Shown: positions 1 through 27,067 of the stretch, piece after piece
Layout of the letters: the number at the start of each line of letters is the position of its first letter
How positions within the stretch are numbered: position 1 is the first letter of the stretch
Origin: Micromonospora rifamycinica
GTDB lineage: Bacteria > Actinomycetota > Actinomycetes > Mycobacteriales > Micromonosporaceae
Reading direction: 5' to 3'
Length of the DNA: 64,000 nt
Assembly (NCBI RefSeq): GCF_900090265.1
Contig: NZ_LT607752.1
Span: 2,294,001 to 2,358,000, forward strand
Made by a program: the position numbers and the translations under genes
The notes under the pieces: generated by a model
Told to the model about the DNA's origin: nothing
The model's input: only the letters and a program-made list of their open reading frames with translations
The model's database searches: none

Positions 1-3000
1 CCATACTCGGCCAGCATCGGATCCATCAGCTGCGAATGGAACGCGTGCGACACCCGCAACCGCCGCGTCTTCACCTCCAGCGACGCCTCCAACGCCGCGA
101 CCCGCTCCTCCGTGCCGGACACCACGACCGCGCGGGGACCGTTCACCGCCGCCACGTCGACGTCACCCAGATCCAGCTCCGCCAGTGGGGCGGCAATCGC
201 CAACATCGCCCCACCCGCCGGAAGCGCCTGCATCAGGCCGCCACGGGCCGCCACCACCCGACACGCGTCCGCCAGCGACCACACCCCGGCGACATGCGCG
301 GCGGCCAGCTCACCGATCGAGTGACCCGCCACGAAATCCGGCTTCAACCCCCACGACTCCGCCAGGCGGAACAACGCCACCTCGACCGCGAACAGGGCCG
401 GCTGCGTCCACCCCGTCCGGTCCAACACCCCGTCCGGATCGGTGAACATCACCTCCCGCAGATCACCGCCGAGCAACGGCCCGAACGCCGCACACACCTC
501 CTCCAGGGCCCGCGCGAACACCGGGAACGCCGCCGCCAGCTCACGACCCATCCCCACCCGCTGCGCACCCTGACCGGTGAACAACACCGCCGTGCGGCCG
601 GTGGTCAGGTGGCCGTGCACACCCTGGCCGGCGGCGAGGGCGCGGAGGCCGGCGACGCCGTCCCCGACGGCCACCCCCCGGTGCTCCAGGGCCGCCCGGC
701 CGGTGCCGAGGGTCAGCGCCACGTCGGCGGGGTGCAGGTCGGCGTCGGTGAGGAAGTCGGCGAGGCGGGCAGCCTGGGCGGCGAGGCCGTTGGCCGACCG
801 GCCGGAGACCGGCCACAGCGGCACCGGCGTCGGGGCCGGCGGGGCCGGCGGCGCGGCCTCGGGGGCCTGTTCCAGGATCAGGTGGGCGTTGGTGCCGCTG
901 ATGCCGAACGACGACACCGCCGCCCGACGCGGCCGGTCCAGCGCCGGCCACCGCACCTCGTCGGTAGCGAGCCGCACCTCACCGGCGGACCAGTCCACAT
1001 GCGGGCTCGGCGCGTCCACGTGCAACGTCCGCGGCACCACCCCGTGCCGCATCGCCAACACCATCTTCATCACACCCGCCACACCCGCCGCCGCCTGCGT
1101 GTGACCCAGATTCGACTTCACCGAACCCAACCACAACGGCCGCTCCCGATCCCGCCCATACGTCGCCAGAATCGCCTGCGCCTCGATCGGATCACCCAAC
1201 GTCGTACCCGTGCCATGCGCCTCCACCACGTCCACCTCGGCCGCCGACACCCCGGCGTTGGCCAGGGCCTGCCGGATCACCCGCTGCTGAGAGGGACCGT
1301 TCGGAGCGGTCAGCCCGTTCGACGCGCCGTCCTGGTTCACCGCCGAACCCCGCACCACGCCCAGCACCCGGTGCCCGTTGCGCACCGCGTCGGACAACCG
1401 CTCCAACACCAGCACCCCGACACCCTCGGACCAGCCCGTCCCATCCGCCGCCGCCGCGAACGGCTTGCACCGACCATCCGGCGCCAACCCCCGCTGCCGC
1501 GAAAACTCCACGAACGTCTCCGGCGACGCCATCACCGTCACCCCACCCGCCAACGCCAGATCACACTCACCCGACCGCAACGCCTGACCCGCCAGATGCA
1601 TCGCCACCAACGACGACGAACACGCCGTGTCCACCGACACCGCCGGCCCCTCCAGGCCGAGCGTGTACGCCACCCGGCCGGTGACGACACTGCCGGAGCT
1701 GCGCCCGGAGACGTAGTCGTGGTACATCACCCCGGCGAACACGCCGGTGGACGAGCCGCGCAGGGTGCCCGGGTCGATGCCGGCCCGCTCGAACGCCTCC
1801 CACGACACCTCCAGCAGCAACCGCTGCTGCGGGTCCATGATCACCGCTTCGCGGGGGGAGATGCCGAAGAAGACCGGGTCGAACTCGGCGGCGTCGGTGA
1901 GGAAACCACCCCTGTCCACGTACGTCGTGTCGGGGCGGGTGCCGGTCGGGTCGTAGAGCCGGGCCAGGTCCCAGCCCCGGTCCGTCGGGAACCCGTCGAC
2001 GGCGTCCGCGCCGTCGGCGATCAGCCGCCACAGGTCCTCCGGCGAGGACACCCCGCCGGGGTAGCGGCAGGCCATCCCGACGATCGCCAGCGGCTCGTCG
2101 TCGGCGACGGTCGTGGCTACCTTCCGTACGGTGTCGACGCCGTCCGGGCCGGCGATCTCGCTGAGCAGGTGCCGGGCCAGGTCACGCGGCGACGGGTAGT
2201 CGAAGATCAGGGTGGCGGGCAACCGCAGGCCGGTGGCGGCGGAGAGCCCGTTGCGCAGCTCGACGGCGGTGAGCGAGTCGAAGCCCAGCTCCTGGAACGC
2301 CCGGCCGGCGTCGATCCGTTCGGCGGAGGCGTGCCCGAGCACCGCCGCCACCTGGCTGAGGACCAGGGCGGTCGCGGCGCGTTCGCGGTCGTCGGTGGAC
2401 AGTGCGGCGAGGTCCGCCGCCCACCCGGTGGCCCCGGCGGCGGCGCGGGCGGCGGTCCGCCGGGCCGGGCGGACCAGGCCGTGGAACGGCAACGGCAGGT
2501 CCCCGCCGAGGGTACGCAGGGCGGCCAGGTCGAGCCGGGCCGGCACCGCGGTCGGGTACGAGCCGGCCACGGCGGCGTCGAGCAGGGCCAGCCCGTCGGC
2601 GGTGGCCAGCGGCAGCACCCCGCCCCGGGACATCCGCTCCCGGTCGGCGGCGCCGAGCCGGTCGGTCATCGCCGAACCCTCGCCCCACAGCCCCCAGGCC
2701 AACGACACCGCCGGCAACCCGGTGGCGCGACGGGACACCGCCAACGCGTCGAGGAACGCGTTCGCCGCCGCGTAGTTGCCCTGACCGGGTGCGCCCAGCA
2801 CCCCGGACAGCGACGAGAACAGCACGAACGCCGACAGGTCCCGGCCCCGGGTGGCCTCGTCGAGCAGCCATGCCGCGTCCACCTTGGGCCGCAGCACCGC
2901 CGACAGCCGGTCGGTGGACAGCGCCGACACCACGCCGTCGTCGAGCACGCCGGCGGTGTGCACCACCGCCGACAGGTCGGCGCGGGCGTCGAGGAGGGCC

Positions 3001-6000
3001 GCCACCTGTGCCCGGTCGGCCACGTCGGCGGCGACCAGCTCGACCTGCGCGCCGGCCGCGGTCAGCTCGGCGACGAGGTCGTCGGCCCCTGGCGCGGCGG
3101 GGCCGCGACGGGACACCAGCAGCAGCCGGGTGGCTCCGTGCGTGGTCACCAGGTGCCGGGCCACCGCCGTGCCGAGGGCACCGGTCGCGCCGGTGACCAG
3201 CACCGTGCCGGTGCCGAACAGCGGGGCGTCCGGGGTGGACGGTTCGACGAGCTGACGGGTGAGCCGGGGCACCGAGACCACCCCGTGGCGGACCCGCACC
3301 TGCGGCTCCCCGGCGGCCAGGGCCAGGGCGAGCGCCGACGTCACGTCACCGGCGGGGTCGGTGTCGGTGTCGAGCAGCAGCAGCCGGTCCGGGTTCTCGG
3401 CCTGCGCCGAGCGGAGCAGCCCCCAGACCGCCGCCCCGGCCAGGTCGGTCACGTCGGCACCGACGGCACGGCGGGTGAGCACCACCAGCCGGTCGGTGTC
3501 CGGGCCGGTCAGCCACTGCCGTACCAGGCCGAGCACCCGGTTCACCTCGTCGTGCACCGCCTCCGGGCCGGCGAGGTCCCCGGTCAGCCCGGCGGCCAGC
3601 ACCAGCAGGTCGGCGGTGCCCGGGACCGCCGGATCCACCTCGACGGCGACCGGGGTCAGGTCCGACCCGGCGGCGGCCGGCGCGAGGTCCGATCCGCTGC
3701 CGGTCGCCGGGTGGCGGGTCCAGTTCGGGGTGGTCGTGGTGGTGGGGGTGCCGATCTCCTGCCAGGTCAGGTCGAACAGCGCGTCGGCGACCCCGCCGGG
3801 GCGGGTCACCTGGACGGGGCGCAGCACCAGCGAGTCGATGGTGGCGACGGGTGCGCCGACCGCGTCGGCGACCGCCACCCGTACCCCGGAGCCGACCGGG
3901 GTGAGCCGGACCCGGACGCCGGCCGCGCCGGTGGCGTGCAGGGTGAGGCCGGACCAGGCGAACGGCAGTCCCCGGAAGGTGTCCCCGTCGGCGAGGCCGA
4001 GGGCGTGCAGGCCGGCGTCGAGCACGGCGGGGTGCAGGCCGAACCCGTCGGCGTCCACCCCCTCCGGCAGGGTGACCTCGGCGTAGAACTCGTCGCCGCG
4101 CCGCCAGACCCGGCGCAGGCCCCGGAACACCGGGCCGTAGCCGAGGCCGCCGGCCGCCAGGTGCGGGTAGAGGTCGTCGGTGGGCACCGGTTCGGCGTCG
4201 GTCGGCGGCCACTGGGTGAGCGCGGTCCCGCTGGTACGGGGACCGGGGGCGAGCACCCCGCTGGCGTGCCGGGTCCACGGGGCGTCGGCGTCGGCGCTGC
4301 GGGCGTACACCTGGAGGGTGCGGGTGTGGTCGGTGCCGGCGGGGCCGACGACAACCTGGAGCTGGACGCCCCCGTGTTCGGGCAGCACCAGCGGGGCTTC
4401 GATGGTGAGTTCGTCGACGGTCTCGACGCCGACCTGCGCCCCGGCGTGCAGGGCCAGGTCGACGTAGCCGGTGCCGGGGAAGACCACCGCGCCGTCGACG
4501 GCGTGGTCGGCGAGCCACGGGTGCCGGTCGAGGGAGAGCCGGCCGGTGAGGACGGCCCCGTCGGCGTTGGCGAGGGTGACGGCCGCGCCGAGCAGCGGGT
4601 GATCGGCGGAGTCCAGGCCCATGGCGGTGGCGTCACCGGGGTCGGCCGGGGCGTCCAGCCAGAACCGCTGGTGCTGGAAGGCGTAGGTGGGCAGGTCGAC
4701 GGTCCGACCGCCCGGGTTGACCGCCGCCCAGTCCAGGTCGACGCCGCTGGTCCACGCCTGGGCCATCCCGGTGGCGTACGCCTCGACCTGCTCGCGTTTG
4801 CGCCGCTGAAGCGCGATGGCGGTGGCGTCCTCGACGCAGTCGGCGACCATCGCGGTGAGCACGCTGTCCGGCCCGATCTCCACGAACCGGGTGACACCCC
4901 GCGCGGCGAGGGCGGCCACCGCGTCGGCGAACCGCACCGTGCCCCGCACCTGACCCTGCCAGTACCCGACCGAGCCGAGTTCGTCGTCGGTAGCCAGGTC
5001 ACCGGTCGCGGTCGACACCAACGGGACACCCGCCGGATTGGCGGTCACCGACTCCAACACCCGCCCGTAGTCGGCCAGCATCGGATCCATCAGCTGCGAG
5101 TGGAACGCGTGCGACACCCGCAACCGCCGCGTCTTCACCTCCAGCGACGCCTCCAACGCCGCGACCCGCTCCTCCGTGCCGGACACCACGACCGCGCGGG
5201 GACCGTTCACCGCCGCCACGTCGACGTCACCGAGGTCCAGCTCCGCCAGCGGCGCGGCGATCGCCAGCATCGCCCCACCGGCGGGGAGGGCCTGCATCAG
5301 GCCGCCACGGGCCGCGACGACCCGACACGCGTCGTCCAGCGACCACACCCCGGCGACATGCGCGGCGGCCAGCTCACCGATCGAATGACCGGCCACGAAA
5401 TCCGGCTTCAACCCCCACGACTCCGCCAGCCGGAACAGGGCCACCTCGACCGCGAACAGGGCCGGCTGAGTCCACCCCGTCTGGTCCAACACCCCGTCCG
5501 GATCGGTGAACATCACCTCCCGCAGATCACCGCCGAGCAGCGGCCCGAACGCCGCACACACCTCCTCCAGGGCCTGCGCGAACACCGGGAACGCCGCCGC
5601 AAGCTCACGACCCATCCCGACCCGCTGCGCACCCTGACCGGTGAACAACACCGCCGTCCGACCGGCGACGACCCGACCCGACAGGCCACCACCGGCAGCC
5701 AGAGCCTCCAGACCGGCCACGCCGTCGCCGAGCGCCACGCCCCGGTACGCCGAGGCGGCCCGGGTGGTGCCCAGCGAGTACCCGACGTCCACCGGACGTT
5801 CGTCGGTGAGGAAGTCCCGCAGCCGCGTCGCCTGCCCGGCCAGCGCCGCCGCCGACCGGCCGGACAGCGGCCAGAGCACCACCGGCGGCTCGGCGGCGGC
5901 GGCCGACTCGACGGCCTCGACCGGCGGGGCCTGCTCCAGGATCACGTGCCCGTTGGTGCCGCTCACCCCGAACGACGACACCCCGCCCCGGCGCGGCTGG

Positions 6001-7307
6001 CCGTGGTCGGGCCACTGCCGTGCCTCGGTGAGCAGCTGCACGGTGCCGGCCGACCAGTCCACGTGGGTGGAGGGGACGCCCACGTGCAGGCTCTTGGGCA
6101 GCACGCCATGGTGCAGCGCCATCACCAGCTTGATCACACCGCTGACGGCGGCGGCGGCCTGGGCGTGGCCGATGTTCGACTTGACCGAGCCGAGCCAGAG
6201 CGGCCGGTCCGCCGGTCGGTCCCGCCCGTACGTGGCGATCAACGCCTCGGCCTCGATCGGGTCACCGAGGGTGGTGCCGGTGCCGTGCGCCTCGATCAGG
6301 TCGACGTCGCCGGAGGTGAGCCCGGCGTTGGCGAGCGCCTGGAGGATGACCCGCTGCTGGGCCACCCCGTTGGGGGCGGTCAACCCGTTGGACGCGCCGT
6401 CCTGGTTGATCGCGGAGCCCCGGATGACGGCGAGGACGCGGTGACCGTTGCGCTGGGCGTCGGAGAGGCGTTCCAGCAGCAGCATGCCGACGCCCTCGCC
6501 CCAGCCGGTGCCGTCGGCGTCGTCGGAGAACGGCTTGCAGCGACCGTCGGCGGCCAGCCCGCGCTGCCGGCTGAACGCGACGAACGAGCCGGGCGTCGAC
6601 ATCACGGTGACGCCGCCGGCCAGCGCCAGGCCGCACTCGCGTTGCCGCAGCGCGTGCGCGGCCAAGTGCAGCGCGACCAGCGACGACGAACAGGCCGTGT
6701 TGACCGTGACGGCCGGCCCCTCCAATCCCATGCTGTACGCGACCCGCCCGGAGATCACCGCGCCGGAGCTGCCGGTGCTCATGTACGCCTCGACCGGCTC
6801 GGGCAGTACGGTGAGCCGGTCCCAGTAGTCCTGGCCGCCGCAGCCGACGAAGACGCCGACCGGGCCGCCGCGCAGCGAGTCGGGGTCGACGCCGGCCCGC
6901 TCGCACGCCTCCCAGCTCGCTTCCAGCACCAGCCGTTGCTGCGGGTCCATGGCCAACGCCTCGCGGGGCGAGATGCCGAAGAACTCGGCGTCGAACTCGT
7001 CGGCGTCGTGGACGAAACCGCCCTGCCGGACGTAGCTGCTGCCGGCGGCGTCCGGGTCGGCGTCGTACAGGGCGGTGGTGTCCCAGCCCCGGTCGGTGGG
7101 GAAGTCGCCGATGGCGTCGACGCCGTCGGCGACCAGCCGCCACAGGTCCTCGGGCGAGTTGACCCCGCCCGGGTAGCGGCAGGCCATGCCGACGATCGCG
7201 ATCGGGTCCTGTTCCTGCGACTCGACCTCGCGCAGCCGTTCCCGGGTACGGTGCAGGTCGGCGGTGACCCGCTTCAGGTACCCGAGGAGCTTCTCTTCGT
7301 TCGACAT
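1..7307 (-). CDS. Modular type I polyketide synthase, KS-AT-DH-KR-ACP-KS-AT..., cut by the window edge
   Basis: The visible 2435 residues hold one full extension module and most of the next; the frame is still open at base 1. It starts at ATG 7307 with GAGG a few bases upstream and a short N-terminal coiled-coil docking segment. Module A: KS (active Cys206, although the usual VDTACSS reads VNTACSS), AT (GHSIG Ser642 and HAFH, malonyl type), DH with intact HxxxGxxxxP (His935, Gly939) and a [10 protein letters not shown] stretch, KR with NAD(P) loop, an LDD motif (B-type alcohol) and Tyr1512, and ACP (Ser1678). Module B: KS (Cys1896) and an AT (Ser2330, HAFH) ending about 20 residues past HAFH. 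Module A should therefore leave a double bond. It is the fourth PKS gene of the operon, 59 bases behind the previous one. Confidence 0.96.
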   Translation of the reverse strand, partial: MSNEEKLLGYLKRVTADLHRTRERLREVESQEQDPIAIVGMACRYPGGVNSPEDLWRLVADGVDAIGDFPTDRGWDTTALYDADPDAAGSSYVRQGGFVHDADEFDAEFFGISPREALAMDPQQRLVLEASWEACERAGVDPDSLRGGPVGVFVGCGGQDYWDRLTVLPEPVEAYMSTGSSGAVISGRVAYSMGLEGPAVTVNTACSSSLVALHLAAHALRQRECGLALAGGVTVMSTPGSFVAFSRQRGLAADGRCKPFSDDADGTGWGEGVGMLLLERLSDAQRNGHRVLAVIRGSAINQDGASNGLTAPNGVAQQRVILQALANAGLTSGDVDLIEAHGTGTTLGDPIEAEALIATYGRDRPADRPLWLGSVKSNIGHAQAAAAVSGVIKLVMALHHGVLPKSLHVGVPSTHVDWSAGTVQLLTEARQWPDHGQPRRGGVSSFGVSGTNGHVILEQAPPVEAVESAAAAEPPVVLWPLSGRSAAALAGQATRLRDFLTDERPVDVGYSLGTTRAASAYRGVALGDGVAGLEALAAGGGLSGRVVAGRTAVLFTGQGAQRVGMGRELAAAFPVFAQALEEVCAAFGPLLGGDLREVMFTDPDGVLDQTGWTQPALFAVEVALFRLAESWGLKPDFVAGHSIGELAAAHVAGVWSLDDACRVVAARGGLMQALPAGGAMLAIAAPLAELDLGDVDVAAVNGPRAVVVSGTEERVAALEASLEVKTRRLRVSHAFHSQLMDPMLADYGRVLESVTANPAGVPLVSTATGDLATDDELGSVGYWQGQVRGTVRFADAVAALAARGVTRFVEIGPDSVLTAMVADCVEDATAIALQRRKREQVEAYATGMAQAWTSGVDLDWAAVNPGGRTVDLPTYAFQHQRFWLDAPADPGDATAMGLDSADHPLLGAAVTLANADGAVLTGRLSLDRHPWLADHAVDGAVVFPGTGYVDLALHAGAQVGVETVDELTIEAPLVLPEHGGVQLQVVVGPAGTDHTRTLQVYARSADADAPWTRHASGVLAPGPRTSGTALTQWPPTDAEPVPTDDLYPHLAAGGLGYGPVFRGLRRVWRRGDEFYAEVTLPEGVDADGFGLHPAVLDAGLHALGLADGDTFRGLPFAWSGLTLHATGAAGVRVRLTPVGSGVRVAVADAVGAPVATIDSLVLRPVQVTRPGGVADALFDLTWQEIGTPTTTTTPNWTRHPATGSGSDLAPAAAGSDLTPVAVEVDPAVPGTADLLVLAAGLTGDLAGPEAVHDEVNRVLGLVRQWLTGPDTDRLVVLTRRAVGADVTDLAGAAVWGLLRSAQAENPDRLLLLDTDTDPAGDVTSALALALAAGEPQVRVRHGVVSVPRLTRQLVEPSTPDAPLFGTGTVLVTGATGALGTAVARHLVTTHGATRLLLVSRRGPAAPGADDLVAELTAAGAQVELVAADVADRAQVAALLDARADLSAVVHTAGVLDDGVVSALSTDRLSAVLRPKVDAAWLLDEATRGRDLSAFVLFSSLSGVLGAPGQGNYAAANAFLDALAVSRRATGLPAVSLAWGLWGEGSAMTDRLGAADRERMSRGGVLPLATADGLALLDAAVAGSYPTAVPARLDLAALRTLGGDLPLPFHGLVRPARRTAARAAAGATGWAADLAALSTDDRERAATALVLSQVAAVLGHASAERIDAGRAFQELGFDSLTAVELRNGLSAATGLRLPATLIFDYPSPRDLARHLLSEIAGPDGVDTVRKVATTVADDEPLAIVGMACRYPGGVSSPEDLWRLIADGADAVDGFPTDRGWDLARLYDPTGTRPDTTYVDRGGFLTDAAEFDPVFFGISPREAVIMDPQQRLLLEVSWEAFERAGIDPGTLRGSSTGVFAGVMYHDYVSGRSSGSVVTGRVAYTLGLEGPAVSVDTACSSSLVAMHLAGQALRSGECDLALAGGVTVMASPETFVEFSRQRGLAPDGRCKPFAAAADGTGWSEGVGVLVLERLSDAVRNGHRVLGVVRGSAVNQDGASNGLTAPNGPSQQRVIRQALANAGVSAAEVDVVEAHGTGTTLGDPIEAQAILATYGRDRERPLWLGSVKSNLGHTQAAAGVAGVMKMVLAMRHGVVPRTLHVDAPSPHVDWSAGEVRLATDEVRWPALDRPRRAAVSSFGISGTNAHLILEQAPEAAPPAPPAPTPVPLWPVSGRSANGLAAQAARLADFLTDADLHPADVALTLGTGRAALEHRGVAVGDGVAGLRALAAGQGVHGHLTTGRTAVLFTGQGAQRVGMGRELAAAFPVFARALEEVCAAFGPLLGGDLREVMFTDPDGVLDRTGWTQPALFAVEVALFRLAESWGLKPDFVAGHSIGELAAAHVAGVWSLADACRVVAARGGLMQALPAGGAMLAIAAPLAELDLGDVDVAAVNGPRAVVVSGTEERVAALEASLEVKTRRLRVSHAFHSQLMDPMLAEY

Positions 7308-7366
7308 CGGAACCTCACCAAACTCGTTGCCAGCGGGACACGTCGCTCCGGGAGCCGGGGGGCGGC

Positions 7367-12127
<4,761 letters not shown>

Positions 12128-12158
12128 CAGGAACCCATTCCTGGACGGAGCCGACGGA

Positions 12159-21236
<9,078 letters not shown>

Positions 21237-21283
21237 CGTTCACACCAATCTTTCCCGCGCCGCAGGTTCGTCGGAGGCTGTCC

Positions 21284-24200
21284 TCAGGAGATGCCGAGCT
21301 CGTTCTCCAGCACGTCGAACAGCTCCTCGTCGGTGGCGGACTCGTAGTCGTGCCGGGCGTCGTCGTCGGGGTCGCCACCGGCCCGGTCGTGCCAGCCGCG
21401 CAGCACCGCCTCCAGCCGGGCGGTGATCCGGCCGTGCTCGTCGTCGGGCACCCCGGTCAGGGCCTTCTCCAACCGGTCGAGGTCGGCGAGCACCGCGGCG
21501 GCCGGGTCGGCGTCGGGCACCACCAGTTCGGCCTTCAGCGCGCGGGCCAGGGCGACGGGTTCGGGGTGGTCGAAGACGAGGGTGGCGGGTAGCCGCAGCC
21601 CGGTGACGGTGCTGAGCACGTTGCGGAACTCGACGGCGGCGAGGGAGTCGAAACCGAGGTCCTTGAACGCCCGGCCGGGTTCCACCGAGGACGGGCCGGG
21701 GAAGCCCAGCACCGCGGCGGTGTGCGTACGCACCAGGTCGAGCAGCAGGGTGTCCCGGTCCACGTCGGAGAGTCCGGCGAGCCGCTCGGCCAGCGTCGGG
21801 CCGCCGGCCGCCGCGCCGCCGGTGGCGGTGGCGGTGGGTCGGGCCTGGGTGCGGACCAGACCGCGCAGCACGGCGGGCAGCGCGTCGGTGCGCCGCCGCA
21901 GCGCGTCCAGGTCGACCCGCACCGGTACGACGCTGGCCCGGTCGGAGGCGACGGCCGCGTCGAAGAGTTCCAGCCCCTCGTCGACGGTCATCGCGGGCAT
22001 CCCCAGCCTGCGCATCCGGTGCAGGTCGGCGTCGTCGAGGTGGCCGCCCATCCCGGTACCGGTGTCCCACAGGCCGAAGGCCAGCGAGGTGGCCGGCAGG
22101 CCGTCGGCCCGGCGGCGTTGGGCGAGCGCGTCGAGGAACAGGTTCGCGGCGGCGTAGTTGGCCTGGCCGGCACCCGCCACCCAGGCGGCCGACGAGGAGA
22201 ACAGCACGAAGGCGGTCAGGTCGCGGTCCCGGGTGAGGTCGTGCAGGTGCCAGGCGGCGTCCACCTTGGGCCGCAGCACCCGGTGCAGCTGGGCGGGGGT
22301 GAGGGCGTCGACCAGCGCGTTCTCGGCGGTGCCGGCGGCGTGCACCACGGCGGCGACCGGGTGGTCGGCGAGCAGCGCGGCGACCGCGTCCCGGTCGGCG
22401 ACGTCGCAGGCGGCGACCGTCACGTCGACACCGGCGGCGGTGAGATCCGCGACCAGTTCCGTCGCGCCGGGCGTGCCCGCACCGCTGCGCCCGGTCAACA
22501 GCAGCCGGCGTACGCCGTGCCGGGTGACCAGGTGCCGGGCGACGAGGCTGCCCAGCCCGCCGAGGCCACCAGTGATCAGGACGGTGCCGTCGGCGGGCCA
22601 CGGGCCGGCGGCGGTGTCGACGGGCAGCCGGGTGAGCCGGGGCACCAGCAGCCGACCGTCCCGGACGGCCACCTCGGGTTCGCCGGTGGCCAGCGCCGCC
22701 GCGAGGTGTCCGGCGTCGACCTCGCCGGTGCCGTCGGTGTCGACCAGTACGAACCGGCCGGGGTGTTCGGCCTCGGCGGCGCGGACCAGCCCCCACCGGG
22801 CCGCCGAGGCGGGGTCGACCCGGGTGTCACCGGCCGCCACCGCGCCACGGGTGTGCAGCACGAGCGTGCTGTGCGCGTACCCCGGGTGGGTGAGCCAGCG
22901 GCGCAGCAGCCCCAGCAGGCGTTCGGTGTCCCGGTGCACGGCCTCCGGTGCCGTGCCGGGCGGGTCGAGGGCGACCACGACGGTGCCGGCCCCGGGCTCG
23001 GGCAGGTCCGCGTCGACGTCGACCAGGGTCCAGTCGGCGGCGGCGACGCCGGGGGTGGGGACGGGCTGCCAGTCCACCTCGTACAGGTGGCGGTGCCGGT
23101 TGCGGGCGGCGACGCCGAGGGCGTCGGCGGCGACCGGCCGGACCACCAGCTGCTCGATGGTGGCGACCGGGTTGCCGTGCCCGTCGGCGACGGTGACGGC
23201 CAGCTTGTCGGCGGCGGCCGGGGAGATCCGCAGCCGCAGGGCGGCGGCGTGCGCGGCGTGCAGGGTGACGCCGCGCCAGGAGAACGGCAGCGGGGTGTCC
23301 CCCGCGCCCTCGTCGACCAGGTTGGCGTGCAGTGCCGCGTCGAGCAGCGCCGGATGCAGCAGGAACCGGGGGGCGTCGGCGGCCGCCGCCTCGGGCAGCG
23401 CCGCCTCGGCCCAGATCTCGGCGGCGTCGCCGTCGCCCCGCCGCCACACCGCGCGCAGCCCCTGGAACGCCGGCCCGTAGCCGTAGCCGTGGTCGCGCAG
23501 TCGCTGGTAGAGACCGTCGAGGTCGACGGGTTCGGCCCCGGCGGGGGGCCAGGCGGACAGGTCGGCCGCCGCCGGGTCGGCCCCGGCCTGCCGGACCAGG
23601 ACCCCTTCGGCGTGCCGGGTCCAGTCGGTGTCGTCGGCCGCGTCGCCGGGCCGGGTCCAGATGCCGAGGGTACGCGCGCCGCTGTCGTCGGCGGCGTCGA
23701 CCGTGACCCGCAGGGCGAGGTCCCCGTCGGCGGGCAGCACCAGTGGCGCGTTGATGGTCAACTCGTCGATCACCGGGCAGCCGACCTGGTCACCGGCGCG
23801 CAGAGCGAGTTCGACCAGCCCGGTGCCGGGGACAAGCACGGTGTCGAAGACCGCATGGTCGGCGAGCCACGGCTGGGCGGTACGGGAGAGCCGGCCGGTG
23901 AGCACCACGCCGCCGGTGCCGGGCAGGTCGACGACGGCACCGAGCATCGGGTGGTCGGCGGCCAGCTGGCCGAGCCCGGTGGTGTCACCGGCACCCGGGG
24001 GCACGTCGAGCCAGTAGCGCTGGTGCTGGAAGGCGTAGGTGGGCAGGTCGACCTGCCGACCACCCGGGTTGACCGCCGACCAGTTCAGGTCGACGCCGCT
24101 GACCCACGCCTGCGCCATGCCGGTGGCGTACGCCACCACCTGGTCCTCCGCGTCGCGCTGCACCGGGCCGGCGGTCCCGGACCGCACCCGACGCTGCAAC

Positions 24201-26701
24201 GGAACCGCCACCGCGTCGTCCACACAGTCCGCCACCATCGCGGTCAGCACGCTGTCCGGACCGATCTCCACGAACCGCGTCACACCCCGCGCCGCCAGAG
24301 CAGCCACCGCATCGGCGAACCGCACCGTCCCCCGCACCTGACCCTGCCAGTACCCGACCGAACCCAACTCATCGTCACCAGCCAGGTCACCGGTCACCGT
24401 CGACACCAGGGGAATCTGCGCCGGGCTCGCGGTGACACCCGCCAGAACCCGCCCGTAGTCAGCCAGCATCGGATCCATCAGGTGCGAGTGGAACGCATGC
24501 GACACCCGCAACCGCCGCGTCTTCACCTCCAGCGACGCCTCCAACGCCGCGACCCGCTCCTGCGTCCCCGACACCACGACCGCGCGGGGACCGTTCACCG
24601 CCGCCACGTCGACGTCACCCAGATCCAGCTCCGCCAGCGGCGCGGCAATCGCCAACATCGCCCCACCCGCCGGAAGGGCCTGCATCAGGCCGCCCCGGGC
24701 CGCCACGACCCGACACGCGTCCGCCAGCGACCACACCCCGGCCACATGCGCGGCAGCCAGCTCACCGATCGAATGACCCGCCACGAAATCCGGCTTCAAC
24801 CCCCACGACTCCGCGAGCCGGAACAACGCCACCTCGACCGCGAACAACGCCGGCTGCGTCCACCCCGTCTCGTCGAGGACACCATCCGGATCGGTGAACA
24901 TCACCTCCCGCAGATCACCGCCGAGCAACGGCCCGAACGCCGCACACACCTCGTCCAACGCCGCCGCGAACACCGGGAACGCCGCCGCCAGCTCACGACC
25001 CATCCCCACCCGCTGCGCACCCTGACCGGTGAACAACACCGCCGTCCGACCGGCGACGACCCGACCCGACAGGCCACCACCGGCAGCCAGCGACTCCAGA
25101 CCCGCCGACAGCCCCACCGCGTCCCGACCGACCGCCACCCCCCGGAACTCCAGTCCGGCCCGACCCGCACCCAACGAGAACCCCACCTCCACCGGACGCG
25201 CGTCGCTCGGCCGGGCACCCAGCCGTTCGGCCTGCCCGGCCAGCGCCGCCGTGGACCGGGCGGACAGCGGCCAGAGCACCACCGGCGGCTCGGCGACCTC
25301 GGCCGGCCCGGCGTCCTCGACCGGGGGTGCCTGCTCCAGCACCACGTGGGCGTTGGTGCCGCTGAGCCCGAACGACGACACGGCAGCCCGGCGGGGTCGC
25401 CCGGTCGTCGGCCAGTCCACCGGCTCGGTCAGCAGCCGGACGTCCCCGGCCGTCCAGTCGACGTGCGGGGTGGGCCGGTCGACGTGCAGGGTGCGGGGCA
25501 GGACGCCGTACCGCATCGCCAGCACCATCTTGATCACCCCGGCGATCCCGGCGGCGGCCTGGGTGTGGCCCAGGTTGGACTTCACCGAGCCCAGCCAGAG
25601 CGGCTGCTCGCGGTCCCGGCCGTAGGTGGCGAGGATCGCCTGGGCCTCGATCGGGTCACCGAGACGGGTGCCGGTGCCGTGCGCCTCGACGGCGTCCACC
25701 TGGTCGGCGGTGAGCCGGGCGTTGGCCAGGGCGTCGGCGATGACCCGGCGTTGCGACGGGCCGTTGGGGGCGGTGAGGCCGCTGCTGGCCCCGTCCTGGT
25801 TGACCGCGGTGCCCCGGACCACGGCCAGCACCCGGTGCCCGTGGCGCTGGGCGTCACTGAGCCGCTCGACCAGCAGCACCCCGACGCCCTCGGCCCAGCC
25901 GGTGCCGTCGGCGGCGGCGGCGAACGGCTTGCACCGGCCGTCGGCGGCCAGGCCCCGCTGCCGGCTGAAGTCGACGAACGTCTCCGGGGTGGCCATCACG
26001 GTCACCCCACCGGCCAGCGCCAGGGTGCACTCCTCGCGGCGCAGCGCCTGGATCGCCAGGTGCAGGGCGACCAGCGACGACGAGCAGGCGGTGTCCACGG
26101 TGATCGCCGGGCCTTCGAGGCCGAGCACGTAGGCGACCCGGCCGGAGACGATGCTGCCGGTGTTGCCGGTGCCGATGAAGCCCTCCAGCTCGGCGGGCAC
26201 CGTCGGCAGCCGGCTCGAATAGTCGTGGTACATCAGGCCGGCGAACACGCCGGTACGACTGCCCCGCACCGAAACCGGGTCGATGCCGGCCGATTCAAAA
26301 GCCTCCCAGGACGCTTCCAGCAACAGTCGTTGCTGCGGGTCCATGGCGAGCGCCTCACGCGGGGAGATACTGAAGAACTCGGCGTCGAAAAGCGCGGCGT
26401 CGGAGAGGAAACCACCCGTCCTCGCGTACGTCTTGCCGGCCTTTGAATCGTCGGGGTCGTAAATGTCGTCGACATTCCAGCCCCGGTCGTCGGGGAAGTC
26501 GGACACCGCGTCCGCCCCGTCGACCAGCAGTTGCCACAGGGCGGCCGGGCTGTCCACACCACCCGGGAACCGGCAGCTCATGCCCACGATCGCGATCGGG
26601 TCGTATTCCCGGCGCTCGGCCTGACGCAGCTGCCGGCGGGCCTCACGCAAATCGGTGGTGGCCCGCTTCAGGTACCCGAGAAGCTTCTCCTCGTTCTCCA
26701 T
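21284..26701 (-). CDS. Modular type I polyketide synthase, single module KS-AT-DH-KR-ACP, first gene of the operon
   Basis: An 1805-residue synthase starting at ATG 26701 behind GGGAG. Order: docking helix (1-33), KS (Cys206), AT (GHSIG Ser644, HAFH, malonyl), DH (His949), KR (Tyr1516), ACP (Ser1686), C-terminal docking tail ending VLENELGIS. In the DH the HxxxGxxxxP motif reads [10 protein letters not shown]: Gly is replaced by Asp953, so dehydration may be impaired. The KR has neither LDD nor the A-type Trp at -8, so its stereochemistry is unclear. Although it is the first PKS gene transcribed here, it begins with an extender KS and a docking helix, so it must receive its chain from a loading protein encoded elsewhere. 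Confidence 0.97.
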   Translation of the reverse strand: MENEEKLLGYLKRATTDLREARRQLRQAERREYDPIAIVGMSCRFPGGVDSPAALWQLLVDGADAVSDFPDDRGWNVDDIYDPDDSKAGKTYARTGGFLSDAALFDAEFFSISPREALAMDPQQRLLLEASWEAFESAGIDPVSVRGSRTGVFAGLMYHDYSSRLPTVPAELEGFIGTGNTGSIVSGRVAYVLGLEGPAITVDTACSSSLVALHLAIQALRREECTLALAGGVTVMATPETFVDFSRQRGLAADGRCKPFAAAADGTGWAEGVGVLLVERLSDAQRHGHRVLAVVRGTAVNQDGASSGLTAPNGPSQRRVIADALANARLTADQVDAVEAHGTGTRLGDPIEAQAILATYGRDREQPLWLGSVKSNLGHTQAAAGIAGVIKMVLAMRYGVLPRTLHVDRPTPHVDWTAGDVRLLTEPVDWPTTGRPRRAAVSSFGLSGTNAHVVLEQAPPVEDAGPAEVAEPPVVLWPLSARSTAALAGQAERLGARPSDARPVEVGFSLGAGRAGLEFRGVAVGRDAVGLSAGLESLAAGGGLSGRVVAGRTAVLFTGQGAQRVGMGRELAAAFPVFAAALDEVCAAFGPLLGGDLREVMFTDPDGVLDETGWTQPALFAVEVALFRLAESWGLKPDFVAGHSIGELAAAHVAGVWSLADACRVVAARGGLMQALPAGGAMLAIAAPLAELDLGDVDVAAVNGPRAVVVSGTQERVAALEASLEVKTRRLRVSHAFHSHLMDPMLADYGRVLAGVTASPAQIPLVSTVTGDLAGDDELGSVGYWQGQVRGTVRFADAVAALAARGVTRFVEIGPDSVLTAMVADCVDDAVAVPLQRRVRSGTAGPVQRDAEDQVVAYATGMAQAWVSGVDLNWSAVNPGGRQVDLPTYAFQHQRYWLDVPPGAGDTTGLGQLAADHPMLGAVVDLPGTGGVVLTGRLSRTAQPWLADHAVFDTVLVPGTGLVELALRAGDQVGCPVIDELTINAPLVLPADGDLALRVTVDAADDSGARTLGIWTRPGDAADDTDWTRHAEGVLVRQAGADPAAADLSAWPPAGAEPVDLDGLYQRLRDHGYGYGPAFQGLRAVWRRGDGDAAEIWAEAALPEAAAADAPRFLLHPALLDAALHANLVDEGAGDTPLPFSWRGVTLHAAHAAALRLRISPAAADKLAVTVADGHGNPVATIEQLVVRPVAADALGVAARNRHRHLYEVDWQPVPTPGVAAADWTLVDVDADLPEPGAGTVVVALDPPGTAPEAVHRDTERLLGLLRRWLTHPGYAHSTLVLHTRGAVAAGDTRVDPASAARWGLVRAAEAEHPGRFVLVDTDGTGEVDAGHLAAALATGEPEVAVRDGRLLVPRLTRLPVDTAAGPWPADGTVLITGGLGGLGSLVARHLVTRHGVRRLLLTGRSGAGTPGATELVADLTAAGVDVTVAACDVADRDAVAALLADHPVAAVVHAAGTAENALVDALTPAQLHRVLRPKVDAAWHLHDLTRDRDLTAFVLFSSSAAWVAGAGQANYAAANLFLDALAQRRRADGLPATSLAFGLWDTGTGMGGHLDDADLHRMRRLGMPAMTVDEGLELFDAAVASDRASVVPVRVDLDALRRRTDALPAVLRGLVRTQARPTATATGGAAAGGPTLAERLAGLSDVDRDTLLLDLVRTHTAAVLGFPGPSSVEPGRAFKDLGFDSLAAVEFRNVLSTVTGLRLPATLVFDHPEPVALARALKAELVVPDADPAAAVLADLDRLEKALTGVPDDEHGRITARLEAVLRGWHDRAGGDPDDDARHDYESATDEELFDVLENELGIS

Positions 26702-26822
26702 CTACGTCTCCCGCCACTAGACCCAGCCGGGCAGACCCGGGCCAATATCGACTCACGGGTCAGCGCGGCGGAAATTGTCGAAACAGAGAGCTTCTACAGG
26801 CATTCTTGGTTGTCCGCGATGA

Positions 26823-26877
26823 CCCTACGGCGGCCCGCCGCACCCTAGACCCCCTACCGCCCCCAGAGCGCCCCCTA
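26823..26877 (-). promoter_or_regulatory. Four TAGGG direct repeats upstream of the PKS operon
   Basis: The 366-base gap 26702-27067 separates the divergent PKS operon and the secreted-protein gene. Read on the minus strand it holds TAGGGGG (26877-26871), TAGGGGG (26856-26850), TAGGG (26847-26843) and TAGGG (26827-26823). The outer spacings are 21 and 20 bases, about two helical turns. Direct repeats at such spacing are typical of activator sites such as those of SARP or large LuxR regulators, but the exact consensus is not recognised. I see no clear -35/-10 pair for the PKS operon. The remainder of the gap has no gene. Confidence 0.4.
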
Positions 26878-27067
26878 GGCGTCGGGGGTCCAACCTCGAC
26901 TGTCCGGCACCCGGTCGGCCCGCCGCGACCGCCGGCTGGGGTTGCCCGTCGGGCACCGGACCGGCGACGGACGTAAAGTCGGGAGAGTCCTGGCCCCACG
27001 ATCCTCGGCAGCCCGGCACCACACGGATCCACCACCGGCACCGGGCTGTCGGCCCCGAAGGAGCACA

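Noticed and set aside
26942..27067. Upstream extension of the secreted propeller protein
   Set aside because: It adds 42 Arg/Pro-rich residues ahead of a clear signal peptide; GTG 27068 has a good ribosome site.
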